Positions 1 through 6,715 of a DNA stretch of 11,885 nt are shown here, in pieces. The notes beneath the pieces were generated by a model. It had not been told where the DNA came from. It did not search any database and was given only the letters and a program-made list of their open reading frames with translations. Numbering within the stretch: the stretch's first letter is position 1; every line of letters starts with the position of its first letter. The translations under genes and the position numbers were made by a program. Origin of the DNA: Rhizobiaceae bacterium (GTDB taxonomy: Bacteria; Pseudomonadota; Alphaproteobacteria; Rhizobiales; Rhizobiaceae); contig JAJFMR010000076.1 of NCBI GenBank assembly GCA_020696915.1, positions 1-11,885 on the forward strand, given 5' to 3'.

Positions 1-812
1 ACGACATGCGTCTTGTAAGCCTCGTAGCGGCGCTCCAGCATGGCCTGCAGCGACCCGGACCGGGCACGTCCGTCTTCCAGTTCCGGCAGCGGGGCGAAGG
101 TGAGGGCAGGGGAGCCTTCGAGGTCGCCCGGCATCAGGAACCGTCCGGGCGGCAGCGTCGAGAGGGCGCGATCATCGAGCTTGCAGGCCTTCAGATAGGC
201 TGCGAACGCCTCGGCCAGCTTGCGCGCCGTCATCTCATCCGCATCGTCGCCCGGCTTGACGGAATGGGCAAGCCGCCGCCACTCTTCGGAGAGTTCGGAT
301 CGAACCGGCAACTTCGCCAACTCGAAGGCATCGCGCGAAAATTCGGCGAAGTCCTTGCCGAGCAGGGGCAGGTCGAGCAGCCATTCCCCGGGATAGTCGA
401 CGATGTCGATCGACAGCCTGCCCCGGGAGAACAGCCGGCTCCAGCCGGACGCGGATTCGTATTCGATGGTCAGCCGGAGTTCGGAGATGGCGCGGGTCGA
501 TTCGGGCCAGATACGGGCCCCGAGCAGCGCCGCGACGTGATCTTCATACTGGAACCGCGGCACCGCATCGTCCGGCTGGTGTTCCAGATATGCACGGGCG
601 ATGCGGCCCGATCGCTGCGCCTCGAACAGCGGCAGACGTCCGCCATGCAGGAGGTTATGGACGAAAGCCGAGATGAAGACGGTCTTGCCGGCCCGCGACA
701 GCCCCGTCACACCCAGCCTCAGCGACGGCGAAAACAGGCTCGTGGCCCGGCCCGACATGGTGTCGATGGCGATCCTGGCCTCGTCGGCGAAGTTGGTCAG
801 CGCGGTCGCCAA
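1..812 (-). CDS. ycjX: YcjX-family (DUF463) P-loop protein, C-terminus beyond the window
   Basis: This is a YcjX/DUF463 protein, a P-loop NTPase-like family linked to stress responses and often found with ycjF; its precise role is not settled. I read 270 codons with no stop down to the left edge; the family is usually around 470-490 residues, so the last 40 percent or so is missing. Visible landmarks are the Walker A motif GLSRAGKT at residues 37-44, the following HNLLHGGRLPLFEA segment, a Walker B-like DYPGEWLLDLPLL segment near residue 140, and the family-typical MLERRYEAYKTHVV at the edge. The chosen start is TTG at 812: an AGAGGG ribosome-binding site lies 6 bases upstream, and the protein then begins like rhizobial homologues (MATALTNFADEARIAID). 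An ATG at 758 is possible but would leave little before the P-loop. sixA lies about 100 bases upstream on the same strand, suggesting cotranscription. Identity is secure; the start is likely. Confidence 0.9.
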   Translation of the reverse strand, partial: MATALTNFADEARIAIDTMSGRATSLFSPSLRLGVTGLSRAGKTVFISAFVHNLLHGGRLPLFEAQRSGRIARAYLEHQPDDAVPRFQYEDHVAALLGARIWPESTRAISELRLTIEYESASGWSRLFSRGRLSIDIVDYPGEWLLDLPLLGKDFAEFSRDAFELAKLPVRSELSEEWRRLAHSVKPGDDADEMTARKLAEAFAAYLKACKLDDRALSTLPPGRFLMPGDLEGSPALTFAPLPELEDGRARSGSLQAMLERRYEAYKTHV

Positions 813-818
813 AAAGTG

Positions 819-824
819 CCCTCT
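819..824 (-). promoter_or_regulatory. Ribosome-binding site deciding the TTG start of ycjX
   Basis: The minus strand reads AGAGGG, separated by six bases from the TTG at 812. No in-frame ATG or GTG lies between the sixA stop codon and this point, and the first ATG (758) lacks a comparable site, so this favours TTG initiation. Confidence 0.55.
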
Positions 825-911
825 CGCGAAATTCCGGTATAGGCAAAGGTGGTCGGGTTGCAAATGGCAGGGTGCGGTGCGGCGCGCCCTTCCCGGTGGT
901 CGTCGGTCTCG

Positions 912-1415
912 TCAATGATCGCCTGGGGTAAGGAAAGCCTCCAGAAAGCCGCTGCCGGGAGCGGCGCCTTTCAGGCCGCCGGGAAAACGGATCACCGCGA
1001 GTCCGGACGCCGGGAACCCGGAGTTGAGTGCTGCCCTGGCTGCCGGATCCCCATCTCCGGCCAACGCCACCGCAAGGTCCTCCGTCATCGGATTGTGGCC
1101 GATGACCAGAACCGAGCCGCCTTCCGCGTTCTGATGGATGAGGGACAGGTAACATGCCGCATCCTCGCTGTAGAGCAGGTCGAAAAACCGAACGCGGCCG
1201 GTGTCGCTGCGCCCGGCCAGCCCTTCGAGTGTTTCTCGCGCCCGCCTCGCGTTGGAGCAGAGCGTTATGTCGGGGATGTAGGCGGCGGCGCGCATCGCCT
1301 CGCCGGTCGCCTCGGCTTCGGCATGACCGACCGCGTCGAGCGGCCTGTCGAAATCGCGGACACCCGGCAGAGCCCAACCGGCACGGGCGTGACGCAGAAG
1401 AAAAAGCGTGTCCAA
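912..1415 (-). CDS. sixA: SixA-type phosphohistidine phosphatase (histidine phosphatase superfamily)
   Basis: A 167-residue member of the histidine phosphatase (phosphoglycerate mutase-like) superfamily, close in length to E. coli SixA (161 residues), which removes phosphate from phosphohistidine on HPt or phosphotransfer proteins. The sequence opens directly with the catalytic RHG-type motif: LFLLRHARAG places the nucleophile His at residue 9. The second catalytic His is in IGHNPM at about residue 107, and the SNARRARET segment (residues 54-62) carries the conserved phosphate-binding Arg. It is cytoplasmic, with no signal or membrane segment. An upstream ATG at 1472 would add 19 residues encoded by a palindrome and is unlikely. 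The TTG at 1415 has an AGGGAGAA ribosome-binding site seven bases away and puts the RHG motif at the usual distance from the N-terminus. It is followed by ycjX on the same strand. Its substrate here is unknown; calling it a SixA-like family protein is safer than assuming the E. coli role. Confidence 0.88.
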   Translation of the reverse strand: MDTLFLLRHARAGWALPGVRDFDRPLDAVGHAEAEATGEAMRAAAYIPDITLCSNARRARETLEGLAGRSDTGRVRFFDLLYSEDAACYLSLIHQNAEGGSVLVIGHNPMTEDLAVALAGDGDPAARAALNSGFPASGLAVIRFPGGLKGAAPGSGFLEAFLTPGDH

Positions 1416-1422
1416 TCGATGG

Positions 1423-1430
1423 TTCTCCCT
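1423..1430 (-). promoter_or_regulatory. Ribosome-binding site deciding the TTG start of sixA
   Basis: The minus strand reads AGGGAGAA with a seven-base spacer to the TTG at 1415. This strong Shine-Dalgarno match supports TTG over the ATG at 1472, whose extra codons run through the palindrome at 1441-1464. Confidence 0.6.
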
Positions 1431-1440
1431 GCTGCGGGCG

Positions 1441-1464
1441 ATCCCGCCACGGCCGTGGCGGGAT
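1441..1464. repeat. Perfect 24-bp palindrome in the sixA leader
   Basis: The half-site ATCCCGCCACGG is followed immediately by its exact reverse complement. As RNA it would fold into a stem of about ten base pairs with a four-base GGCC loop. It lies 26 bases upstream of the sixA TTG, in the divergent sixA-dksA spacer. It could be an operator for a dimeric regulator, a hairpin in the sixA 5' leader, or a stray terminator-like element (on the plus strand it is followed by only three T). The sequence does not distinguish these. Confidence 0.8.
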
Positions 1465-1613
1465 TTAGCCAAGGGTGTTCATCCGCGCAACATGGGAGGG
1501 CACGGCAAGGGTCGGCTCCGCGCTCTTGGAGGTGTCGGGGGGTTGTCGGGAACACGAGCCGAGGGGCATTATTCGCAGGCTTAACAAAAGCGTGACCGCC
1601 TTTAGGAATGATC

Positions 1614-1642
1614 TTGTGCGGGCTCCGGGCGGCGAATATATA
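1614..1642 (+). promoter_or_regulatory. Candidate sigma70-type promoter of dksA
   Basis: A TTGTGC box (1614-1619) is separated by 17 bases from TATATA (1637-1642), the most AT-rich spot in the spacer. Predicted transcription would start about 25 bases before the dksA ATG, giving a short leader. The spacing is ideal and the boxes are reasonable matches; this is inferred from sequence alone. Confidence 0.5.
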
Positions 1643-1674
1643 GGCGCCCACGTTGGGGTCATGGGGTGAGTCGA

Positions 1675-2091
1675 ATGAATGCTCTCGTTACAGCCGATTA
1701 CGTACCCTCGGACGACGAGCCATTCATGAACGAGCGGCAGAAATCCTACTTCAGAGCCAAGCTCGTCACCTGGAAAACCGACATACTGCGCGAGGCGCGC
1801 GAGACCCTCGAAATCCTGCAGCAGGAAAACGCCAACCATCCCGACCTCGCCGACCGGGCTTCGTCCGAAACCGACCGCGCCATAGAACTGAGGGCACGCG
1901 ACCGCCAGCGCAAGCTTATCGCGAAGATCGATTCCGCCCTTCAGCGGATCGAGGAAGGCACCTACGGCTACTGCGAGGAAACCGGCGAGCCGATCTCGCT
2001 GAAACGCCTCGATGCGCGGCCGATCGCGACACTGTCGATCGAAGCCCAGGAGCGCCACGAGCGGCGCGAAAAAGTCTACCGCGACGACTGA
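1675..2091 (+). CDS. dksA: DksA-family RNA polymerase-binding transcription factor, zinc-finger cysteines mostly lost
   Basis: A 138-residue DksA. The family binds the RNA polymerase secondary channel and works with ppGpp in the stringent response, repressing rRNA and ribosomal-protein promoters and activating amino-acid genes. The protein has an N-terminal helix followed by a coiled coil whose tip carries the key acidic motif D57-x-x-D60-x-A62 (in HPDLADRAS). The C-terminal globular domain normally has four zinc-binding cysteines; here only C100 is present (YGYCEETGEP), and the other three positions read T103, S121 and A124. This cysteine-poor form is known in alphaproteobacteria and is thought to fold without zinc. 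The start could be GTG at 1666 (three more residues) or ATG at 1675; I prefer ATG because GGGGTGAG lies just upstream, although the spacing is short (4 bases). It is divergent from sixA and convergent with fliO. Regulator identity is secure. Confidence 0.95.
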   Translation: MNALVTADYVPSDDEPFMNERQKSYFRAKLVTWKTDILREARETLEILQQENANHPDLADRASSETDRAIELRARDRQRKLIAKIDSALQRIEEGTYGYCEETGEPISLKRLDARPIATLSIEAQERHERREKVYRDD

Positions 2092-2170
2092 ACCTTCTGC
2101 CGGCGGGGGGTGGCGGCCGCGATCGCCGCCGTTGCTTGCCGGTTCGGCTGCGAGACGCGCGGAAACTATA

Positions 2171-2209
2171 GCAATGCGAACATTGCAGCGTGTCCGCGGA
2201 ACGCCGCGG
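2171..2209. terminator. Candidate bidirectional terminator region between dksA and fliO
   Basis: Two perfect six-base-pair hairpins lie between the convergent genes: GCAATG-CGAA-CATTGC (2171-2186) and CCGCGG-AACG-CCGCGG (2194-2209). On the minus strand the second begins three bases after the fliO stop codon, and the first has a TTCG loop. A weaker hairpin (GGCGGC/GCCGCC) sits at 2112-2130, nearer dksA. None is followed by a strong T-run, so intrinsic termination is plausible but not certain. Confidence 0.4.
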
Positions 2210-2211
2210 GG

Positions 2212-3075
2212 TCACGAACGCTTGTGGCTGGACAGTTCGCCGAGCAGCTTGGTCATTTCCTCGTCGAGGGTGAGTTCCGGCGGCTTTATCGGCATTCGCG
2301 ACTTGCCCGAATCGAACGTCACTTCCAGTTCCCTGAGCAGTGTCTCGTCGAGGCTGCTGCTGTTCTGCCTTGCGGGTGGCGGGGTCGAGTGCTTCATCGC
2401 AGTCGTTCCGGCACCGTTCGCTGCATAGGGGGGCGCCACCGACGCCGGGATCACCGCCAGTGGCGCCGGAGGGATCTCGGCCGGTGGCGGGCGATGCTGG
2501 GGCGCGACCGGCACGACCACGTCGCTGGCGGGCCGCGGGTCGGGCGATGCGTTTTCGGGCGATCGCATCGTCTGCGGAGGAGACGGCCGCCGGGCGGGCG
2601 GGGCAGCCGGGGGTGGCGCGCTCGACCTTGCGGGGGCCGCAACCGGCGCAGCCGGCCGGCGTGCCGGTGCCGGATCGGGCTGCCTGGGCGCCGCCGGCGC
2701 CGGATCGGGCAGCCGCGGCCTTGGATGCGGCAGCGCGTCGGGGCTGGCATGTCCGGTCAACGCCGGGCGACGGGGCTGAACCAGCCTTATGTCGCGTTCC
2801 ACCACGACATCGGTCGGCCCGCCGATCAGCAACAGATGCTCGGTGTCGTCGCGCCGGATGAGCACGAGGCGGCGGTGGCTGTCCACGGCCGTGGCGTCCA
2901 TCACCGCCAGCCGCGTCTTGCGGTTCCGTCCACCGGCCACGAAGGTGCCAAACGTCAGGCTGCGGATCAGCTTGATGGCCAACAGCACCAGAACGAGCAG
3001 GACGAGCGCTGCCGCGGTCCACAGCAGGGCCGCCGCAAACTGGGGCCCTCCCAGGCCCTGCATCCATTCGAGCAT
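2212..3075 (-). CDS. fliO: FliO/MopB-like membrane protein with long Pro/Ala-rich tail
   Basis: A 287-residue protein that starts with one strong membrane helix (residues 13-34, Ala/Leu/Val-rich) followed by a basic K-L-I-R segment. Residues 40-98 form a small soluble domain typical of FliO (LAVMDATAVDSHRRLVLIRRDDTEHLLLIGG), which elsewhere helps assemble FliP in the flagellar export gate. Residues 105-235 are extremely rich in Pro, Ala and Arg and are probably disordered; the last 45 residues become acidic and helix-prone (SLDETLLRELEV, LTLDEEMTKLLGELSS). The ATG at 3075 is chosen because a GGGGGAGG site lies upstream (11-base spacer, rather long) and the membrane helix then begins near residue 13; an ATG at 3168 would prepend an unlikely polar segment. 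No flagellar gene is nearby, so function in motility is inferred only from the FliO-like core. It is divergent from cckA. Confidence 0.75.
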   Translation of the reverse strand: MLEWMQGLGGPQFAAALLWTAAALVLLVLVLLAIKLIRSLTFGTFVAGGRNRKTRLAVMDATAVDSHRRLVLIRRDDTEHLLLIGGPTDVVVERDIRLVQPRRPALTGHASPDALPHPRPRLPDPAPAAPRQPDPAPARRPAAPVAAPARSSAPPPAAPPARRPSPPQTMRSPENASPDPRPASDVVVPVAPQHRPPPAEIPPAPLAVIPASVAPPYAANGAGTTAMKHSTPPPARQNSSSLDETLLRELEVTFDSGKSRMPIKPPELTLDEEMTKLLGELSSHKRS

Positions 3076-3086
3076 CGCGTATGAAA

Positions 3087-3094
3087 CCTCCCCC
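3087..3094 (-). promoter_or_regulatory. Ribosome-binding site supporting the fliO ATG at 3075
   Basis: The minus strand reads GGGGGAGG, eleven bases before the ATG at 3075. The match is strong and the spacing long. No alternative start codon lies closer, so this supports the shorter protein over the ATG at 3168. Confidence 0.45.
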
Positions 3095-3158
3095 GCCAGC
3101 GCGGAGACACTAAACCTTCGCCGCGGGCCTTCGCAAGCTATCCGACCGTGCGCCGCCA

Positions 3159-3168
3159 GTGTATACAC
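3159..3168. repeat. GTGTATACAC palindrome in the fliO-cckA divergent spacer
   Basis: A perfect ten-base palindrome in an otherwise GC-rich spacer. It could be an operator half-site pair for a regulator acting on fliO, cckA or both. It may also be chance; no second copy is visible in the window. Confidence 0.35.
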
Positions 3169-3274
3169 GCCCGTCTTTATCCCGGGGTTTTTCCTGTCGG
3201 GCCTTTTCGTGCCCGGGAGAATATGATTTCAAGTTTTTAGCGGTCGGGGAGCCGCCTCCCGGGAATCAGTCGGT

Positions 3275-5869
3275 ATGGCCAGAGAGACGCGCGGCGACTT
3301 CTATCCCGCACCGATCGTCGACAACAGCACCCGGCCAGGGGCCATTACGCGGCTCATCATCTTTGTCGTGGTGCTCACCGGCGCTGCTATCGTGTTCGGC
3401 CTGTTTCGGGAGCGCCTCGGCGACCCTTTCCTGCTCGGAATGCTCGGCGTCCTGGCGATGATCGGCGTCGGCTATCTGTTCGCAACGGCGATCGGTTTCG
3501 TACAGATCGCGCCCCGTTCGACCAGTGACGAACTGTCGAAGGCATTCGTGGATTCCCTGGCGCAGGGCCTGCTCGTCACCGACGTAAAAGGCCGTGTCGT
3601 CTATGCCAACCGCGCCTACGCCGAAATGACCGGCGCATCGTCCGCCGCCGACGTAAAGACCGTCGAGGGGCTGCTGTCCGATCTTCCGGAGGCCTCTTCG
3701 ACGATCGATCACCTGGCCTCGGTCGTCAAGGATGGTCAGGCGGGGGACGGGGAATTCCGTCTCGCCCAGGCAATCCGGCCGGGCTCCGAACCCGGAGGCC
3801 GCTGGTACAGGGTGAGTGCCAGGACGTTCAATGCTCCGGGGCAGCGCCAGCCGCTGTTTGCGTGGATGCTTGCCGACATCTCTTCCGAACGGGCCGAGCA
3901 GGAGCGCTTCTTCCGTGACCTCCAGACCGCCATCGACCACCTCGACCATGCTCCCGCGGGATTCTTCTCGGCCGACCAGGAGGGGCGCGTCACTTATATC
4001 AATGCCACCCTGGCCGAATGGCTGGGCATCGATCTGGCAAGTTTCACGCCGGGTGCAACCACGCTCGGCGAAATCGTCGCCGGCGACGGCATGGCGCTGG
4101 TCCGATCCGTGAAGGCCGACCCCGGCACAACCCGAAACGCGGTCATCGACCTCGATCTTGCGACCGTGACCGGGGAGGTTCTGCCGGTGCGCTTCATGCA
4201 CCGCGTGGCGGCGAGCCGCGACGGCCTGCCCGGCCCGTCGCGTACGATCGTCCTCAATCGAACCGAGGGCGAGGACAGCTCCGCAGACCTGCGCGCCGCG
4301 GAGGTGCGTTTCACCCGTTTCTTCAACTCGACGCCAATGGCGATAGCGGGCGTCGACCAGCAGGGAAGGATCGTGCGCACCAACGCACCCTTCCTGTCGC
4401 TATTTTCCTCGGTGGTGGATCGCGATGCTGTCGACCGGCGGGTGCGTCTCGACACTGTCCTCCATGAGCGCGATCGTCCTGCGCTGAGCGCGGCGCTCGA
4501 AAAGGCGCGGCTGCGCCAGGCCGATATCGCGCCGATCGATACCCTGCTTCCCGGGGGGGAAGAGCGCCATGTCCGCTTCTACGTCAACGCGGTCGCCGAG
4601 GGCACGGATGCGGAAGGCGCCGAGGAGCAGGCCATCGTCTATGCCGTGGACACCACCGAGCAGAAGGTGCTCGAAGCGCAGATGGCCCAGACGCAGAAAA
4701 TGCAGGCGGTCGGTCAGCTGGCCGGCGGCATCGCCCATGACTTCAACAACGTGCTCACCGCAATCATCATGGCGGCGGACCTGCTGCTGAGCAATCACCG
4801 GCCGTCGGATCCTTCTTTCCCCGACATCATGAACATCAAGCAGAATGCCAATCGGGCGGCCTCGCTGGTCAGGCAACTGCTCGCCTTCTCGCGCAAGCAG
4901 ACGCTGCGGCCGGAGGTGCTGAACCTGACCGACGTCCTGGCCGACCTTCGCATGCTCCTGACGCGGCTGGTCGGCAACGCGGTGAAGCTGAAGGTCGATC
5001 ACGGCAGGGATCTGTGGCCGGTAAGGGTGGATATCGGCCAGTTCGAGCAGGTGGTGGTCAATCTGGCCGTCAACGCCCGTGACGCCATGCCGGAAGGCGG
5101 CGACCTGACAGTCCGCACCAGGAACGTCCCGGCGGCGGAAACCAGGCGGTTCGGTTATCGCGAACTGGCGGCCGCCGATCATGTGCTGGTCGAGATCGAG
5201 GACACCGGCAGCGGCATTCCGGCAGATGTGGTGCAGAAGATCTTCGAACCGTTCTTCACCACCAAAGAAGTCGGCAAGGGCACCGGGCTCGGCCTTTCCA
5301 TGGTTTACGGGATCATCAAGCAGACCGGCGGCTTCATCTACTGCGAGTCGGAAGTCGGAAGGGGCACGCTGTTCCGGATCTTCCTGCCGCGCCATGTGGC
5401 CGAAGCCCAACCGGCGCCGGAGCCGGCAGACAAGCAGGCGGGTCCCGATGCTGCGGCGGCTCTGAACAAGGCGGCCGATGCCGCCCGCGACCTCTCCGGC
5501 TCCGCCACCGTGCTGCTCGTGGAGGATGAGGACGCCGTTCGCCTGGGCGGGGTCCGGGCGCTCAGCTCACGCGGCTATACGGTCCACGAGGCTTCGTCGG
5601 GCGTCGAGGCGCTGGAGCTCTACAACGAACTCGAAGGCAAGATAGACATTGTGGTTTCGGATGTCGTGATGCCGGAGATGGACGGACCGACACTGCTTGC
5701 CGAACTGCGCAAGATCCGGCCCGACATCAAGTTCGTCTTCGTCTCGGGATATGCAGAAGATGCGTTTGCGAAGAATCTGCCGGCGGATGCAAAATTCGGA
5801 TTCCTCCCGAAGCCGTTTTCGCTGAAGCAGCTCGCAACGGTGGTCAAGGAAGTCCTCGAAGCGGGCTAG
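3275..5869 (+). CDS. cckA: Cell-cycle hybrid sensor histidine kinase CckA
   Basis: An 864-residue hybrid kinase. In alphaproteobacteria CckA sits in the inner membrane and passes phosphate through its own receiver domain to the phosphotransferase ChpT, then to CtrA and CpdR, controlling replication, division and polarity. Domain order: two membrane helices (residues 27-44 and 52-76) with a very short loop; PAS-like segments starting near residues 88 (VDSLAQGLLVTDVKGRVVYA), 215 (DHAPAGFFSADQEGRVTYIN) and 350 (NSTPMAIAGVDQQGRIV); a HisKA domain with phosphoacceptor His488 in GGIAHDFNN; an HATPase_c domain with N600 (NARDAM), D643 (DTGSGIP) and the GKGTGLGLS lid; a linker rich in Ala and Pro; and a C-terminal receiver domain with phosphoacceptor Asp796 in SDVVMPEMDG. 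All catalytic residues are present, so it should have kinase and phosphatase activity. The ATG at 3275 has no strong Shine-Dalgarno sequence. The phosphorylase gene follows 83 bases later and may be cotranscribed. Confidence 0.96.
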   Translation: MARETRGDFYPAPIVDNSTRPGAITRLIIFVVVLTGAAIVFGLFRERLGDPFLLGMLGVLAMIGVGYLFATAIGFVQIAPRSTSDELSKAFVDSLAQGLLVTDVKGRVVYANRAYAEMTGASSAADVKTVEGLLSDLPEASSTIDHLASVVKDGQAGDGEFRLAQAIRPGSEPGGRWYRVSARTFNAPGQRQPLFAWMLADISSERAEQERFFRDLQTAIDHLDHAPAGFFSADQEGRVTYINATLAEWLGIDLASFTPGATTLGEIVAGDGMALVRSVKADPGTTRNAVIDLDLATVTGEVLPVRFMHRVAASRDGLPGPSRTIVLNRTEGEDSSADLRAAEVRFTRFFNSTPMAIAGVDQQGRIVRTNAPFLSLFSSVVDRDAVDRRVRLDTVLHERDRPALSAALEKARLRQADIAPIDTLLPGGEERHVRFYVNAVAEGTDAEGAEEQAIVYAVDTTEQKVLEAQMAQTQKMQAVGQLAGGIAHDFNNVLTAIIMAADLLLSNHRPSDPSFPDIMNIKQNANRAASLVRQLLAFSRKQTLRPEVLNLTDVLADLRMLLTRLVGNAVKLKVDHGRDLWPVRVDIGQFEQVVVNLAVNARDAMPEGGDLTVRTRNVPAAETRRFGYRELAAADHVLVEIEDTGSGIPADVVQKIFEPFFTTKEVGKGTGLGLSMVYGIIKQTGGFIYCESEVGRGTLFRIFLPRHVAEAQPAPEPADKQAGPDAAAALNKAADAARDLSGSATVLLVEDEDAVRLGGVRALSSRGYTVHEASSGVEALELYNELEGKIDIVVSDVVMPEMDGPTLLAELRKIRPDIKFVFVSGYAEDAFAKNLPADAKFGFLPKPFSLKQLATVVKEVLEAG

Positions 5870-5952
5870 ACAGGATCAACCTCCGCCGCCATACGTCGAT
5901 CGCCTGAGAACGCAAGGCAGGCCGCTCGCATCGGTTGTGGACCTGATGAGCA

Positions 5953-6678
5953 ATGACGCCGCACAATGAAGCCAGCAAGGGCGACTATGCCGAAGCGGTG
6001 CTTCTGCCGGGTGATCCCGAGCGCGCGCAATGGATCGCCGAAACCTTCCTGGAGACGCCGCGCCGGGTGAATTCGATTCGCGGTGCGCTCGGTTATACCG
6101 GCCGCTACCGGGACATGCCGGTCAGCGTGCAGACGACCGGGATGGGCCGCCCGTCCTTCGCCATTTACGTGCATGAACTCGTCACCGTCTACGCCGTCAG
6201 GCGGATCGTCCGGATAGGCTCCTGCGGTTCCATCGATCGGGACGTGGCCGTTCGGTCAGTCGTCATTGCGCAGACCGCGGCGATGGATTTCGAAGTCGGC
6301 AGCATCGGCGAATGGCGGCGTCCGGACGTGACGCTGTTCGAACTGGCCGTTGCGCGCGCCCGGTCGGACGGCCACCGACACCACGTCTGCCCGATGGTCT
6401 CGAGCGACGTCTTCTATCACCCTGATCCGCTTGGCCGTTTCGCGAGCGCCAGGGCGCATGGCGCGCTTGCCTGCGACATGGAAACCAGCACCACCTTCGA
6501 ACTTGCAACCGCGGCCGGCATACGTGGTCTGTCGATATGCACCGTCGTCGACAGCCTCGTCACCGGCCAGGAAATCGAAACGACCGAGCGCCAGGGTGTC
6601 TATTCGGACATGGCGAGGCTGGCTCTGGACACGCTGGCCGACGACCATTCCGCAACCGGCGGCGCGGCCGGCGCCTGA
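5953..6678 (+). CDS. deoD: DeoD-type (hexameric) purine nucleoside phosphorylase, divergent
   Basis: A 241-residue nucleoside phosphorylase of the NP-I family, cytoplasmic, which splits purine (deoxy)nucleosides with phosphate to base and (deoxy)ribose-1-phosphate for salvage. The key positions known from E. coli DeoD are visible: H4, G20 and R24 in LLPGDPERA, R43, R87 and S90 in RIGSCGS, M176 and E177 in DMETS (ribose contacts), the catalytic Asp at D200 in ICTVVD, and the partner Arg at R213. Compared with E. coli DeoD (239 residues) the segment around residues 110-140 is shorter, and the usual EMEAA reads DMETS, so it is a divergent member and base preference (purine versus uridine) is uncertain. 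The ATG at 5953 is the first in-frame start, because a stop codon lies two codons upstream; no clear ribosome-binding site precedes it. It lies downstream of cckA and is convergent with rlmB. Confidence 0.85.
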   Translation: MTPHNEASKGDYAEAVLLPGDPERAQWIAETFLETPRRVNSIRGALGYTGRYRDMPVSVQTTGMGRPSFAIYVHELVTVYAVRRIVRIGSCGSIDRDVAVRSVVIAQTAAMDFEVGSIGEWRRPDVTLFELAVARARSDGHRHHVCPMVSSDVFYHPDPLGRFASARAHGALACDMETSTTFELATAAGIRGLSICTVVDSLVTGQEIETTERQGVYSDMARLALDTLADDHSATGGAAGA

Positions 6679-6702
6679 TGCCGCTTCCGAGGCGCGGCGG
6701 CA
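6679..6702. terminator. Weak hairpin between deoD and rlmB
   Basis: TGCCGC (6679-6684) and GCGGCA (6697-6702) form a six-base-pair stem with a twelve-base loop directly after the deoD stop codon, in the 37-base convergent gap. There is no T-run in either direction, so termination is only a possibility. Confidence 0.2.
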
Positions 6703-6715
6703 GCGCGTGACGGGG

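Noticed and set aside
6..842. 278-residue plus-strand open frame at the left edge.
   Set aside because: It is a shadow of ycjX, whose minus-strand reading has the P-loop and family motifs throughout.
2110..3084. 324-residue plus-strand open frame opposite fliO.
   Set aside because: It is an Arg/Gly-rich shadow of the Pro/Ala-rich fliO tail. The minus-strand protein has a membrane helix and a FliO core.
1668..3267. GANTC sites at the dksA start (1668-1672) and just upstream of cckA (3263-3267), possible CcrM methylation control.
   Set aside because: Sites of this frequency are expected by chance at this base composition, and two single sites do not support regulation.
4400..5410. 336-residue minus-strand open frame opposite cckA.
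   Set aside because: It is antisense to the kinase core of cckA, which shows all histidine kinase motifs on the plus strand.
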